64,000 bases of DNA from Circinella minor (Eukaryota > Mucoromycota > Mucoromycetes > Mucorales > Lichtheimiaceae): contig JAEPRB010000136.1 in NCBI GenBank assembly GCA_016758965.1, positions 1 to 64,000 on the forward strand, read 5' to 3'. The position numbers and the translations under genes were made by a program. Numbering within the stretch: the stretch's first letter is position 1; each line of letters starts with the position of its first letter. The notes under the pieces were generated by a model. It had not been told where the DNA came from and did no database searches. It was given only the letters and a program-made list of their open reading frames with translations. Positions 48,450 to 60,753 of the stretch are shown one piece after another.

Positions 48450-50221
48450 ATGCGTTCCCTTTCTTTAATTGCTGCTATCGCACTTGTTGGAAGTACTGTT
48501 TCAGCTGCTCCTCGTGAAGCTCATAAAACTACTAACAAGAGCAGTGATGTAAAATATACCTTTAATATGGGTTATTCAGAGGGTCAAGTATGTAAAATAA
48601 ATATATCTTTGTGATATATATAAAAAATAGCATTATTATTATTATTACTATTATAAGCGAATTCTAATCTATTTGACAGTATATCCTCCCTGTCAATGTT
48701 GGAACTCCAGGTCAAGGTCCTATTAATGTTGTATTCGATACTGGTTCTGAATTGACTTGGTTCCCTGGACCTGATGCTGTAAGTACTTTTCTTGTTCTAA
48801 AATTGTGCTACTGAGAAAAATAAAGCTTTGTCTTTTAAAAGAAAAAAATTAATATTTTTTTTTTTTGTTCACCTTAAAAATTAAAATATAGTGTGACGAT
48901 TGTGTATCTGAATATAATCCATCCGCTTCTTCAACTGCCATTAAAGATGGTAAGAAGCCAGTATTTGCTGATTATGGTGATCAATGTGCAACTGTTACCA
49001 AATATAAGGTAAATATTAAAAAAAATATTGACTATTTTTTTTTCTTTTGCATCTTTAATATACTATATATAAGAAAAAATAACAATATAGATACTAAATT
49101 AAACAAAACGAAACCTGTATCTTTTTTTTCAGGATACTCTTTCTTTCCATGGAGCAGATGACTTGAAGTTCCAAAGTTTCCCAGTTGGTGCTGCTTCAGA
49201 AATTGAAGGCTTTGAACCTGGTAGCACTGGTAAGAAGCGAAAAAAAAAATTAATGAATTATTATTTATAAGAACAAAAATACTAAAGAAATATTTTTATT
49301 AGTTGGTTACTTGGGTTTCGGTAATTCTGATGCATTGTATTCTATCGACAGTATGTTTAACAATAACCTATTTTTTCTTCTTTTCATTAAAAAAACAAGA
49401 GCTATACAATTTTTTTCTAATCAATAATAATAATAGGTGCACTTCAAAATGATGCTAATGGATCCAGTATGTATACTAAAGAACTATGTAATAAACAAAA
49501 AGAAGAATAACTAATTAAAAAATGAATGTAATTAATCATTATAGAAGGAAAAAAGAAGCGACAAGCCAACAACGGTAGTGGTGATATCGGTTCAAACAAA
49601 CGTCCTCCAAGACAAGGTCACGGTAGACGTTGGGATACTGAAGAGTCAGCTGTAATGACCATTGGTATTGATCATTCTGCTTACCGTGGTGATCTTTATT
49701 ATTTCAACTTACCTGCCTCTGAGGCCGATTGTGAAAATCACTCCATTTTCTGGCGTACCTCTCTCACTGGTGTTGGTTTAGCAGATAAACATTCTTGTAA
49801 ACTTTTACCCAAATCGTATGCCAAATTCTCTACTGGTACCCGTGCTATCAAGGCACCTCCAGTTCATGCTGATTTCTTGCATTTGAAGTTTGGTGCTATC
49901 TACAATTTCTCGGAAAATCGTTATGAATTTAAGTGTAGTAAACTTGATTCCATCGCTGACTTGCAATTCAAGTTCCAAAATTATCAAATCAATTTACCAG
50001 CTAAGCTTTGGACTGCTCGAGTGGATGCTACTGATGATAGTGAAGATGCCAAGTGTTATACTCATATTCGTCGTGGTAGTGATCGATTCAAGGAATGGAC
50101 TCTTGGTACTATTGTTTTGGACGAATTTTATCAAGCTTGGGAGCAAAGCATGCTTCGAGTTGGCTTGGGTTATTTGGTCGGTGGTAGTGACAATGGTGCT
50201 ACTATTACTAACATCCAATAA
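48450..50221 (+). CDS. Secreted pepsin-fold (A1) protein, probable pseudoprotease
   Basis: Seven exons, 48450-48587, 48680-48778, 48892-49008, 49133-49229, 49303-49350, 49437-49466, 49545-50221, all GT..AG and in frame, give 401 residues. Signal peptide MRSLSLIAAIALVGSTVSA, then the A1 N-lobe: YILPVNVGTPGQGPINVVFD with the first catalytic site DTGSELTWF (Asp66), the flap region ADYGDQ around Tyr107, and GYLGFGNSDALYS. A basic insert (residues about 177-208, rich in Lys, Arg, Asn and Gly) separates the lobes. The C-lobe starts AVMTIGIDHSAYRGDLYYF. The second active-site motif, normally DTGT followed by APxxxxxxxxxxxGA, aligns with FSTGTRAIKAPPVHADF, so the second Asp is Ser272. Aspartic proteases need both Asp residues, so catalysis is doubtful. 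The reading frame and introns are intact, which argues for a working non-enzymatic protein. Confidence 0.82.
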
Positions 50222-52779
50222 AAGCAGCTTTAATTTTTCTTCTACGTAACCTAAATATTCCCCTTCATAATTCTTCTCTTTCACTATTCCTTTTTACATA
50301 CAAAATACAATTTATTAACCAATTTAAATTATAAACAAGTGTACAATTATATATATATAATAAATGTATTTTTATACACTATTTAGCCTTCTCTCGTTTT
50401 GCACTTTTTTATTAATATTATTACTGATTTAAAAAATTGAAACCTATAACCTTTTTTTTATTTCATTATAAGTATATAAAACAACTGTTCAGTTCCAGTC
50501 TATTTTATACTTTTTTTTTCGGAGCTAACTATTACTGTCGAATCCAGCTTGTTACGCAGGTGGGGGATTTAGGTCAAAAGAAAGGAAAATAGAATGTGGT
50601 TGTTAGCTACCAACTATTATTAGTTATTGATAGATGTGAATAATAGCCTATTTTGATCAACCCTTTTTTTTTCATTTTTTCTGTAAGAAAAATAATATTA
50701 CTGAGAAAGATTGTTGAAATATAAGATACGTAAATTGTTATTTGAAAATAAAATAGTAATAAGAAATGGGGGTAAAAATGAGAACGCCGCTAACAAGAAT
50801 ATGAAAATAAAAATAATACCTCAAATCTCTCAGTTATGCATCTTTTGTTTTTGGAAATGTTGCAACTTGCATCGAGATTTTTTTTTGGGGGGTGGGGGGT
50901 GGAGAGCCGTTTCCTAAAAAACGCGGGCACGTGATCTAACAAAATATATTTTCCATCGTATGTATGAGATCAATTTTAGTGCCAACTTTTCTTTCAGTAA
51001 CAAATTTAATACGAATTCCAATAAAAAGTATTGGAACGATTGAAAAAATTAAAAAAAGTTGATGAAAAATAAGAAAAACGAATACGTATGGTTATATGTA
51101 TCGAGTGGATGGGATCATAGTGCGTCACATTATATGTGTTCTGCGTGTTCATCCGAGTGTATCTGTTTATATCTATTCAAGTATCGAACTGGAAAGATGT
51201 AGAAAATGCTTTAACAGTGTAAGATCAGTACATATATGATATGTCACAATTTTTATGTTAATGAGGGCTCAATAATAATAATATCATGAACTCATCATAT
51301 CTTTCATTGCTTTGCTTAATTATAAAAAAATATTAGCGTACATATTAAAGTAATATCATACTGTAATTATTTTGAAAAGGAGAGCTGTAGCTCAGCATGT
51401 AACATAATAATTGATATTTTTGATGCTTCATTTCTTATTGCTATTATTTTTTCCTTAATAAAATATATTAAGAGCAAAAGATAGTGGCATATATATATTT
51501 TTTTCAATTATTAAGCGTATAACTTTTCTTTGTTATTCAATTAATAGCTGCGTGGTCATTAACATTAAAAAATCACTGGCTATTAAGAACGTTGATAAGT
51601 TTATCATTTGTTTGATATTTATTTATATTACGAGCATTTGGGCTTTTACATTGTATTTTATCATTCTTGAACCGACAAATTATTTTCTTCAATATAAGTG
51701 ATTAAAACTACGTACGTAATGATCCTTTTTTTCTTCATTACTAACAAAGCCATCCGTGAATTAAAACCAAAATAAAATAAAAATAAATGTTTTAATTGTT
51801 CTCACGACTTACAACAAACTTTCTACTAATACTTTTAACGAAATATATATATACAGTATTGCTACGTACTATTAAAAAAAGTACGTAATCAAAATAATAA
51901 TATGCTTCTTGCCTATCAAGTGACACTCGTCTCATTTATTTTCAATAAGTTATCGTTGGAATCTAGTTATCTAGAAGATGTCGATGTGGTTTTTTTTTTT
52001 GTTATCGAAAGTCCAATTCTGTTGTGAAAATAATTTTTTTGAAGACCCTAAGAATGATATAAACATGGCATAAAACAAAGTCATGATTTGACTCATAATA
52101 AAAAGATATGAATAGGGTCGAATATAATATTCATCATTTTCTTTTTACTCTCTCCTCTCTCTTTTATAATTATCATCATACACTGTATAGTACATATTGT
52201 ACATCCTCGTATTTTTTTTTTACATTTCTACATAGCATTTCAGCCAATAAGTCATAAATCATTCGGTCTATCCTTCTTGTATCGACTTTCTACTGGTTCA
52301 ACGATGAACTGTTTCTTTTTCCCATACGGTCTTTCTTCTGGTACTACTCGTAGGCTATCCTGGTTTTTTTTCAAGATGCCTCTTCTGGTTAACAAGATTA
52401 TCCTGAATAAGATCAATGTTTTTCATCTGCTAATTGGTTTCTTTTTTTATGGTCAAGTGGGTTGTCAGTTTATATTTTCGTTACTGTCATTACTGGTTAC
52501 AAGTGCCATTTATTACTTTTTAAACGATACATTGTTCAGAGTAAGTAATTATTATGGTTCTTTTTTTTTTTTTTTTGGTAACGGATGATGATCAAAATTA
52601 TATGTCATATTCATATGCAGAAGACTAACTTTAAATATTTCTTTGTTTTTCTTTGGTTCATCGGGGGCAGGTCCTTTGGATCTGCTCCATTTTCTTATAC
52701 TAGATCCTTAGAAAGACAACGCTCGATAACCAAGAACATTTATGTTCCGTCTTTCTGGATTTTAAAATTTGTGAGCATG
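50222..52779. other. Intergenic, no supported gene
   Basis: 3' flank of the pepsin-fold gene and AT-rich spacer. Plus-strand frames at 52277-52588 and 52585-52848 are hydrophobic and lack domains; the second runs into the GC-rich island listed next. Confidence 0.5.
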
Positions 52780-53000
52780 TTGTTAGAAGCTTCGGCTGAC
52801 GTCCTCATGCGTTGTGGGACACACCGCCTCCGGGTGCAGGAGGCCTAGGGACCAGTTACTTCTGTCCTTCGGGACTTCTGTACATTGGAGTAGCCCTATG
52901 CTTTAAAACGTGTAAGTTAATTTCAGTTTTTGGGGGAGAAATTAACCCGCGCTTTTTTGAAAACTCCTGGGTAACACTGTAAAACTTTTCCCCCAAAGTG
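52780..53000. other. GC-rich structured island, possible ncRNA or element end
   Basis: Stands out from AT-rich surroundings. CCTCC and GGAGG (about 52826-52842) can pair; GTCCTTCGGGAC (52864-52875) is a perfect C(UUCG)G tetraloop hairpin. Then TTTTGGGGGAGAAA (about 52928-52941) and the facing TTTTCCCCCAAA (about 52985-52996) form an inverted repeat. No tRNA boxes seen. Strand and limits unknown. Confidence 0.35.
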
Positions 53001-54036
53001 TCACTCAATAATATTTGAAGTAACTCACTTTAATAAATCAAATATAACTCATCACTTTTTTTTTGTTCTGATCACTGGTAGACTTTTGGTTTTACGTGAT
53101 ATAAATTTAAAGTTATATTAATTTGTAGGTTAGTAACAATAACTGAACTAAATACCTGTTATTGACAACCTTGTTCATTCGTTACTACGATACACAAATT
53201 TATTTAGACAACACATAATATATAAGTGATATTCCTTTTTTTTTTCTTTCTCTCTCCAACATCTTATTACCAAATATGTATAGTTTTCTTTTTATTCTCC
53301 CTTTTATTTTCATTTATGTATTTATTAGTTTATGCAGGTCATTTATATTAGTTTTTTTTTTTCTTACCTAAAAAAAAATAACGAAATGATAATATTTAAT
53401 GCATATATCAAATCTAGTAATCCATGTTTCTGCAAACAATAAAAAGATGAAGATTTCAACATAATAGATGTTGATAATAATTGTTTCCCGCCCCCCTTAT
53501 TAATAAAATTAAATGACCTGCAGATACTTTAATATCCTACCTGAAGGAGAGTAGATCATTCAATTTCTTTGTCTAAATGTATATTATATTACGTCCGAAC
53601 CCCTCCCCCCCCAAACATATTAATTTTATATACGTATATTTTATTTGTTCGTCTTATAATAATAAATGACAAGTATCAGTGAGTGTATAGATGAGCTGAT
53701 GTATACTAAAAAGAGATATAATAAAAAGATGTCACCATTATTTATTATAATACTCTCCTTGATATCGTTATGTTGGAGAGTAATTTATTCATTACTGTTA
53801 TTATTATTAAATGTAAACGTTCTTTTTAATATATATATATATATATATATATTACTGCAAAATATATTTGAATTAATATAAGGGAAAAGGATATCTATTT
53901 TTATTACTGTGTTATTTAATTAATAAATAATAATAGTAGTATCATGATCATATTATATACAAGTAAAATGAGAGAGAGATGATTTTAATATGAAATAAAT
54001 ACAAAACAAATGAAATGAAATGATGTTGATTTAATT
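53001..54036. other. Intergenic with TA microsatellite
   Basis: Includes a TA run at about 53829-53852. No gene supported. Confidence 0.6.
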
Positions 54037-54294
54037 TTATGATACAGTTAATAAATTTTTCTTTCTTTCTTCACTACTTCGTAATTGACCACATGCAGCA
54101 AGAATATCTATAATAAATATTTTTATATAGAGTTAGTTATAAAAAGTTTTGTTAAAGATATACAATATTTACCTTGACCTCTAGGTCTTCTTATAGTACA
54201 ATGGACACCACCATTTTGAACTATTTGAGCGAATTTTTCAACTTGTTCTGGTTTTGATGTTTTATATATACTTCCAGGCCATGGATTAAATGGT

Positions 54295-54331
<37 letters not shown>

Positions 54332-55486
54332 ATTATTAATATTAATATTCAAAATAATAATAATAATAATAAATGTTTATATATAACTTACATAAGATTA
54401 ACATGTGCAGGTAATTGTTTTAAAAGTTTAACAAGATCTTTTGCTTCACTTAATGAATCATTTATACCATCTAACATTACATATCTATATATAATAACAA
54501 AGTAAATAAAAAGATAATATTATGCTGTGTTTCTTCATTTTTTTTTAAAAAAACAAAACAAAACTTACTCAAAGGTAATTCTTTGACCACTTGATTGTTT
54601 TGCATAATTAAAACAAGCATCCATTAATGTTTCTAATGGATATGTTTTATTTAATGGTACAAGTGTATCTCTTAATGAATCTCTTGTTGCATGTAAAGAA
54701 ATAGCAAGTGAAACACCTAATTCAGTAGCTATTTTAGGTATAAGTGGAACAACACCTGAAGTAGAAATAGTAATTTTTTGTTTTGGCCATTGTAATCCTT
54801 GTTGATCTGTTAAGATTTGAATCGCTTGAAATACTTGTTTATGATTATAAAGAGGTTCTCCTTGACCCATAAATACCATATGAGATAATAATTTAGGTCG
54901 ATTGATAGGTGATTGATGAAATTGTTTTATACCATGTGCTGCTAACATGACTTGTCCAATAATTTCACCTGATGTAAGATTTCTTAATAATTTTTGAGTT
55001 CCTGTTTTTTTATATAATTTAGTAAATCAAATATTTCATTTAGGTAGGTGGGTGAAAAGGATATATATGTTTTTTTTTTTTTTTTTTTTTTTTTTTACCT
55101 GTATGACAAAAACTACAACGTAAAGAACAACCAATTTGAGAAGAAACACAAAGTGTATGACGTTTGGGTTCTGGAATTAATACAGATTCAACAACAGCTC
55201 TTGGATCATCAAATCCAACTAACCATTTACGAGTACCATCCACAGAAGTTTGATCTAATTGGACATGACCATAATCAATAGTATAATATTGTTTTAAATG
55301 ATCTCTTAAAGGATTCGATAAATTAGTCATTTTTGAAAATGACGTGGTTCCATGACGATACATATGTTGCCATAATTGAAATGCTGTAAATTGTTTTACT
55401 GTAGGTATATTTTGAACTTCTTGTTTAATTTGATCTAATGTAAGTCCAATTAAATTTTTTTTCTTATTGACATGTCGAATAACCAT
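54037..55486 (-). CDS. rlmN: RlmN-type radical-SAM rRNA (adenine-C2) methyltransferase
   Basis: Five exons, 55486-55099, 55001-54569, 54484-54392, 54294-54173, 54107-54037, all GT..AG and in frame, give 368 residues, the usual RlmN length. Bacterial RlmN methylates C2 of A2503 in 23S rRNA and of A37 in some tRNAs. Motifs: N-terminal [18 protein letters not shown], the 4Fe-4S site CSLRCSFC (Cys120, 124, 127), [52 protein letters not shown], and the C-terminal ILAACGQL with the essential Cys351. All key residues are present. A short basic N-terminus ([11 protein letters not shown]) could target mitochondria, the likeliest place for such an enzyme in a fungus; this is inference. The first intron contains a long A tract that follows the donor. 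Confidence 0.92.
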
Positions 55487-56131
55487 TATGTATTAATTTA
55501 AAAGAGAGAAAAAAAAGAGCGAAAAAAAAAAAAAAATTTAAGAGAAAAAAAAAATTTTAATAATTAATGCAAAAAAAAAAAAAAAAAACTTGGGGAACTT
55601 GAATTGGATAAATAATTTATTATTTCTTTTTTTTAATACATAAAAAAAAAAGTGTAATTGAATAAGGAAAAACAATAATGAATCATAAAAAGAAAAAAAC
55701 AACCATCCTCTTTAATGTGTATGTTTTTTGAAAAAAATTAATAGTCAATATTAACTTGTTATTTTTAATTATTTTTTTTTAGCAAAGTGTGTGTGGATGG
55801 TTTTATATTTGTTTGTTTGTTTTTTTTTTAAAAAAAAAGGGGGGGGGGGGGAGAGGGGAAAATATAAAATTGCTGCCTTATGAAAGAAAAATGCTATGTG
55901 TATATGTGTGTGTGCTTATTACATATCATCCTTATTAGGATAATTAACAAAAAAAAAAGATGAGTTTATAAAAGTAAGTTAAAATGTTGTGAAATGAAAA
56001 AAAAAGTGTATATAAAAAAAAGGGGGAGAGAGAGAAAAGTTAAATAAAAAAAAAGAAGGAGCAATAGAAAAAAGTGTGTGTGTGTGTGTGTATATATATA
56101 TTTAAGAAAAAAAAGAAAGAAAAGAATTGGA
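55487..56131. other. Short spacer rich in A/T and GT repeats
   Basis: Between the RlmN start and the zinc-finger gene end. Long A runs, a G10 run at about 55841-55850 and a GT/TA repeat at about 56074-56101. No gene. Confidence 0.65.
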
Positions 56132-56205
56132 TCATATATAATTTTGAACAAAAAAAGGTTGATTGGTAGATGAAGATAAAGAAGTGCAATTGGGTGATGA
56201 TGAAA

Positions 56206-56237
<32 letters not shown>

Positions 56238-57481
56238 TTATTATTATTATTACGTTGTTGTTGTTGTGATTGTACTTGAGGTTGTTTATGTTGTGTTTGT
56301 TGTTCTTTACTATTACCATTACTTGTACTATGACGATGGATACGAATATGTTGATTAAGATTATCAGATCGAGAAAATCGTTTATTACAACTTTGATAAG
56401 GACATTCAAATGCTATAATTATTTAATAATTTTAGTAAATACAAGTACGTAATGATTTAGAACTGACTGACTCTAATATAAGATATTACTTACGTTTTTC
56501 AAGTGTATGAATAGATCGAATATGTCTTTTTAAATGTTCAGATCGTTTAAATACTTTTCCACAACCATCGGCTTTACAAGTAAACATACGAGCACCATTA
56601 TTACTAGGAACATTGGAAACACGTCGACCTCGAGATCTTGGTGTTTTAACACTTTTTGTTCCATTAGTATTAGAATTTCGTCGGGTATTATTATTACCAG
56701 TAATAACAGCACCAGTTGTATTTGGAGATGAAATATTATTATTATTATTATTTGTTGTTACTGTATTATTATTATTATTAGATGGTTGTTGTTGCTGATG
56801 ATAAGGATGTTGAGGTACTGAGGTAGGTGGTATAAATGATGAATGATGATGATGAGTTGTTGATAATGAAGGTGGAGGAAATGCATAAAAGGGTGAAGAA
56901 GTTGGATGAGAAGTAGCATTTTCTTTATTCTGCATTAAAGGACGAGTTGTACACAATTGAGCAAACATATTAGGTTCTTCAAAAGAATGATGACTAAAAG
57001 AATGGTGTCTTGTTGGAATAGTATTATCATAAAGACCAAATGGAACAGGTTGTGGTGCAGCAATTGAATGACGATGCTGATGTTGTTGTTGTTGATGATG
57101 ATAAAGAGGTTGCAAAAACGTTGAAGTAGTGGTAGTAGAAGGTATAGTAGTAGCAGAAGAAGACATTAATGCCATACTAATACTTGGATCCATTAATAAT
57201 GGTTCGGTAGAAGAAGGAAGACTTGAAGTAGTATGTTGATAATCATTACTACTTGTTGAAGAAGAAGAAGATCCGGTATGATAATCTTCTGTAGAACTAC
57301 TGGTATTAGATGGAGATGACAATGGATGATCCGATAATAAATCAGTATAACTGAAACGACGATCTGATTGTTCCTTTTTGACAAGCATCGGAGGAGATGA
57401 AGAAAGTGAATTTGGATTCACAAAACGAAGGATACTATTTTGAGCATCCGTTGTGAATGATTGTACGCAAGGAGATGTCAT
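56132..57481 (-). CDS. Msn2/4-type C2H2 zinc-finger transcription factor
   Basis: Two exons, 57481-56494 and 56412-56132, in frame across an 81-bp GT..AG intron, give 422 residues. Residues 1-290 are low-complexity (Ser, Thr, His, Gln, Asn runs), as in many activators. Two adjacent C2H2 fingers follow: FTCKADGCGKVFKRSEHLKR ending HIRSIH (residues 300-325), a TLEKP linker, and FECPYQSCNKRFSRSDNLNQ ending HIRIH (331-355). The SEHLKRH and RSDNLNQH helices are those of the Msn2/Msn4/Seb1 stress regulators, which bind AGGGG elements; the intron splits the linker. The C-terminal tail has poly-Gln, poly-Asn and eight Thr encoded by an ACT repeat. Target and trigger here are inference. Confidence 0.87.
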
Positions 57482-58922
57482 TATTATTATTATTACGGGA
57501 GGGTGTGTGTGTATATACTATGTTGTTATATAAAAGCAAAATTTGAATAAAGAAGAGTAAGTTTAAATGACAAAAAGTATGAATAAGAGTAGAAGAGACA
57601 ATAAAAAAAAATTGGAAAGAAAAAAAAAAGATTGGGGTATTTAAGGGTAATTTTTTTTTTTTTTTAGAAACAAAGTTTTTTATAGTGTGTAAAAAAATAA
57701 AATAGCTGTCAACAAAAAAAGGGAGCAAGGTTCAAATGAGAACAAATAAAAGAGTGTGAGTGTGTGAGTGTGTGTGTGTGTATTACAGAATTGAAAAGTA
57801 TTATAAGTGAATCGCATAACAAGTTACAAGTTTTTTTTTTTTTTTTTAAAAAAAAAAGTCGGAATAAAAAGAAAATGGCAAGTGGCAACACGAGGGGATT
57901 TTTATGGCTACCATTCTTATTCTGGACAACGGCTTGAAAAGGAATTTGTCCATGTCCTTTTTTCTAATCAACATACAGTTTCTCCCTAAACGTCAATAAT
58001 AATAATATCTTTTTTATTTTTATATTTTTGCATATACCATTTTTTAAAAAAAAATCGAATAGTAAAAGTGACTCGTGCAAAAAGCTATTCTATGTTTATA
58101 AATCCTAGTTTTATACATTTCTTTTTTTTTTTTTTTTTTGTCGATCCTGACTCAATTCAATTTTTGTCTACCGAAGAAAGAAAGAAAGAAAGAAAAAATA
58201 GGAGTAAAAAAATAATAATAATTCATTATTTATTCATCATAATAATAAAAATTCATCTATCAAAAAAAAATCATTATTAAAAAGGGATAATTATTATTAT
58301 TATCATTTACTATTATAAAAAAAAAAAGGTCTATTCTTATAATGTGTGTATATATGAATGAATGAATAATAAATCCATTTTGTCGATCTTTTTAAGATAT
58401 TACATACTTTTTTATTATTATATGATCCTATATACTTCTTTTCAGGAATCAACCTTGACATTTCCATAGTAACGTTACACGTGTGATTGCATTTTCTTTG
58501 TTTCTATGCAACAAAAAAAAAGATACGTATCATTAAAAATCACTCCTCCCCCAGCATAGTAACCATTTATATATATAACATCAAAACATATATATTATTC
58601 GTCATTTACATATCCCTCCCCCAAATTATACTTTTTATGCTGTGCAACAAAATATCACTCCGCTTTTCTTTTTTCATATTACAATTATTTTTATTTTTAT
58701 ATTTCAATTACCACACAGACCGGACTGGAAAATAATAACAATAAGGTAATAAACATTTGAACCAATACATAATCAAAAAAAAAGGGGGGGGGAGAAGAGG
58801 AAGTAAAAAGAAGTACAGAAAAAAAAGTCTAGTTCATTACGTAGATATGAAAAAAAAAAGAACTTTTAGCCTTTTAAGAATTTTGTTATTTGTGATACAT
58901 AGAAAAAAAAGGGTCCTTTTTT
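57482..58922. other. Intergenic, upstream of zinc-finger gene
   Basis: Many T and A homopolymers and GT/GA repeats, no supported frame. Probably the zinc-finger promoter and the 3' flank of the phosphatase-inhibitor gene. Confidence 0.6.
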
Positions 58923-59917
58923 TTATTCTTCCATTTTATCTAAATGTTGTTTAGGTATTGGTGGTACAGGTGGTTTTGTTTGGCTATTATTATTATTATT
59001 CTTATCTTCTTCTTTTTCAACTTCATCTTCTATATCATCTACTTTATGACGAAGAACATTTCCCATATTATAATGTTGTGCTCTTTTCTTTGCAAATTCC
59101 TCGTGATGTTTTTTTACTATATTATAATAATAGAGAGAGAGAGAGAGAGACAGAGAGAGAGGAGGGGCAAAGAGAGGAGTTATGAAGAAGTTTAATCAGG
59201 AGTCCCCAAAATAAAAAGAGAGGGGGGAGGAGGAAAAGGTAATAAGTTTAGTAAAAAAAAAAAAGGTTGTTTATAAGGAGTAAAAAGATTTTTTTTTACT
59301 ATTAAAGGAATTAAAACGCGTGAAAAAAAAGATATATATTTACCTTCTTCATTATCATCTTCTGGTTGTTCATCAGAGTCCCAATCGTCATCGCTGAGAT
59401 AAACTCTTTTACCCTTTTTGTTACTTCCAGACATACTCGATCGATCTGACTCGTTCCCTGCATCAAGTGAAAAATCTTCAGGTTCCTCGTGTGCAGACTT
59501 GAATGGTACATCTATAATTTTTTTTTTATCATGTCATTATTATTATTATTATTATTATTAGTATTAGTATTAGTATTAATAAAAATAAAAAAGTTTTTAG
59601 TTTATAACAATTTTTTATTAACTTACCACCCATGTTAAGAACTTGATCTGTTTCTGGATCATATCGAATATATGGCGTTTTTGGTTCATCAATTTTCATT
59701 GTAGAATCTTTTTGTTCTTCATTCATCTCGAGATTAGCTTCGTCCCACTTGAGTCCTCTATTATTTATTTATTATTATTATTTTGTTGTTGTTGTTGTTG
59801 TTGTACTCTAAATAATAATTAAATTCTTTACCTTGCTTCAACACCATCACTAGTAGATTGACTTGGTCTTTTAAGAATACCTTTAATGGGTTTATTAGAT
59901 GAATTTTCTTCACTCAT
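58923..59917 (-). CDS. Protein phosphatase inhibitor 2 (Glc8/IPP-2 family)
   Basis: Four exons, 59917-59832, 59757-59627, 59511-59344, 59116-58923, all GT..AG and in frame, encode 192 residues, typical of the family. The protein binds and modulates type 1 protein phosphatase. All landmark motifs occur in order: KPIKGILKR (residues 9-17), [11 protein letters not shown], the [15 protein letters not shown] site with the conserved phosphorylatable Thr-Pro, and [18 protein letters not shown], the helical HYN-G motif that covers the PP1 active site. An acidic [17 protein letters not shown] lies between them. The tail is acidic then Pro-rich. Intrinsically disordered as expected. It is adjacent and divergent to the intronless gene at 60148. 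Confidence 0.88.
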
Positions 59918-60147
59918 CTTTTTTTTTTTTTATGCAAGAAATTTTTATAAGAAACTCAATAAAAAAAGAAAACTCTCCCACTTGAGATTTATTTTGCGGA
60001 GTACCTTTTTTTTCTTTGTGTGTGTGTGTGTGTGCGTGTATATTGTAATGTAAGTCTTACACCGGTCACAGCCTTTTTTTTTTTTTTACTATACCAGAAA
60101 AAAAAAAACCGCGTTATCACTATTACTATATTATTTTAGAAAAAAAA

Positions 60148-60753
60148 ATGCCTACACTTTCTCTTGGATATTTAACAATACCTGTTTCAATAGAAGCTTC
60201 TATTTATGCAAATCAATATGAAATATCACCTTCAAGTGTTTTATCTATAATAGGTTTTGGTCCAACACCATTACCTCCTCACATGTTACCTACCATGGCT
60301 AAATTTATTCTTACAATGGAATCGACTTTAACAATGGCACAAAAAGAATTGTTTGGTTTATTATATGAATCGCTTCAAACAAATAGTTATGGTATTATTC
60401 CATTATCAGATCGATATATAGGTCTATTATTACCACTAAAACTAAAACAAGAACAACAAGAACCATCCTCTTTTCAATTTATATTACAAATATCATCTAT
60501 TCCTAATTCTTTTCAACAAGATAATAATAAGATGAAAATAAATGAAAATATACCCTCTTTTGATCCAGATTATTTAAAACATCTTCCAATTCAAATAATG
60601 GAATTATGTCAAAATAATAAGCAAGATCAATTACGTAGTATTGCAAAGGAAATATACAAGATGGCAACAATTTATGGATATTGGGATCTTTGGTTGGTAC
60701 TTGAAGGCATTTGTACACGTTTTCAAATTAATTCACAACAACTTGTTCAATAA
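60148..60753 (+). CDS. Intronless 201-residue protein, unknown
   Basis: One uninterrupted frame from ATG 60148 to TAA 60753. It shares a 230-bp divergent promoter region with the phosphatase-inhibitor gene. No signal peptide or membrane span. Hydrophobic first half: SLGYLTIPVSIEASIYANQY, GFGPTPLPPHMLP, and GIIPLSDRYIGLLLPLKLK, where IGLLLPL resembles a core strand of SPOC-like domains (weak). A linker rich in Gln and Asn leads to a helical end, IMELCQNNKQDQLRSIAKEI and YGYWDLWLVLEGICTRF. Coding composition and the conserved-looking start make it a likely real gene; I cannot name a family. Confidence 0.65.
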   Translation: MPTLSLGYLTIPVSIEASIYANQYEISPSSVLSIIGFGPTPLPPHMLPTMAKFILTMESTLTMAQKELFGLLYESLQTNSYGIIPLSDRYIGLLLPLKLKQEQQEPSSFQFILQISSIPNSFQQDNNKMKINENIPSFDPDYLKHLPIQIMELCQNNKQDQLRSIAKEIYKMATIYGYWDLWLVLEGICTRFQINSQQLVQ

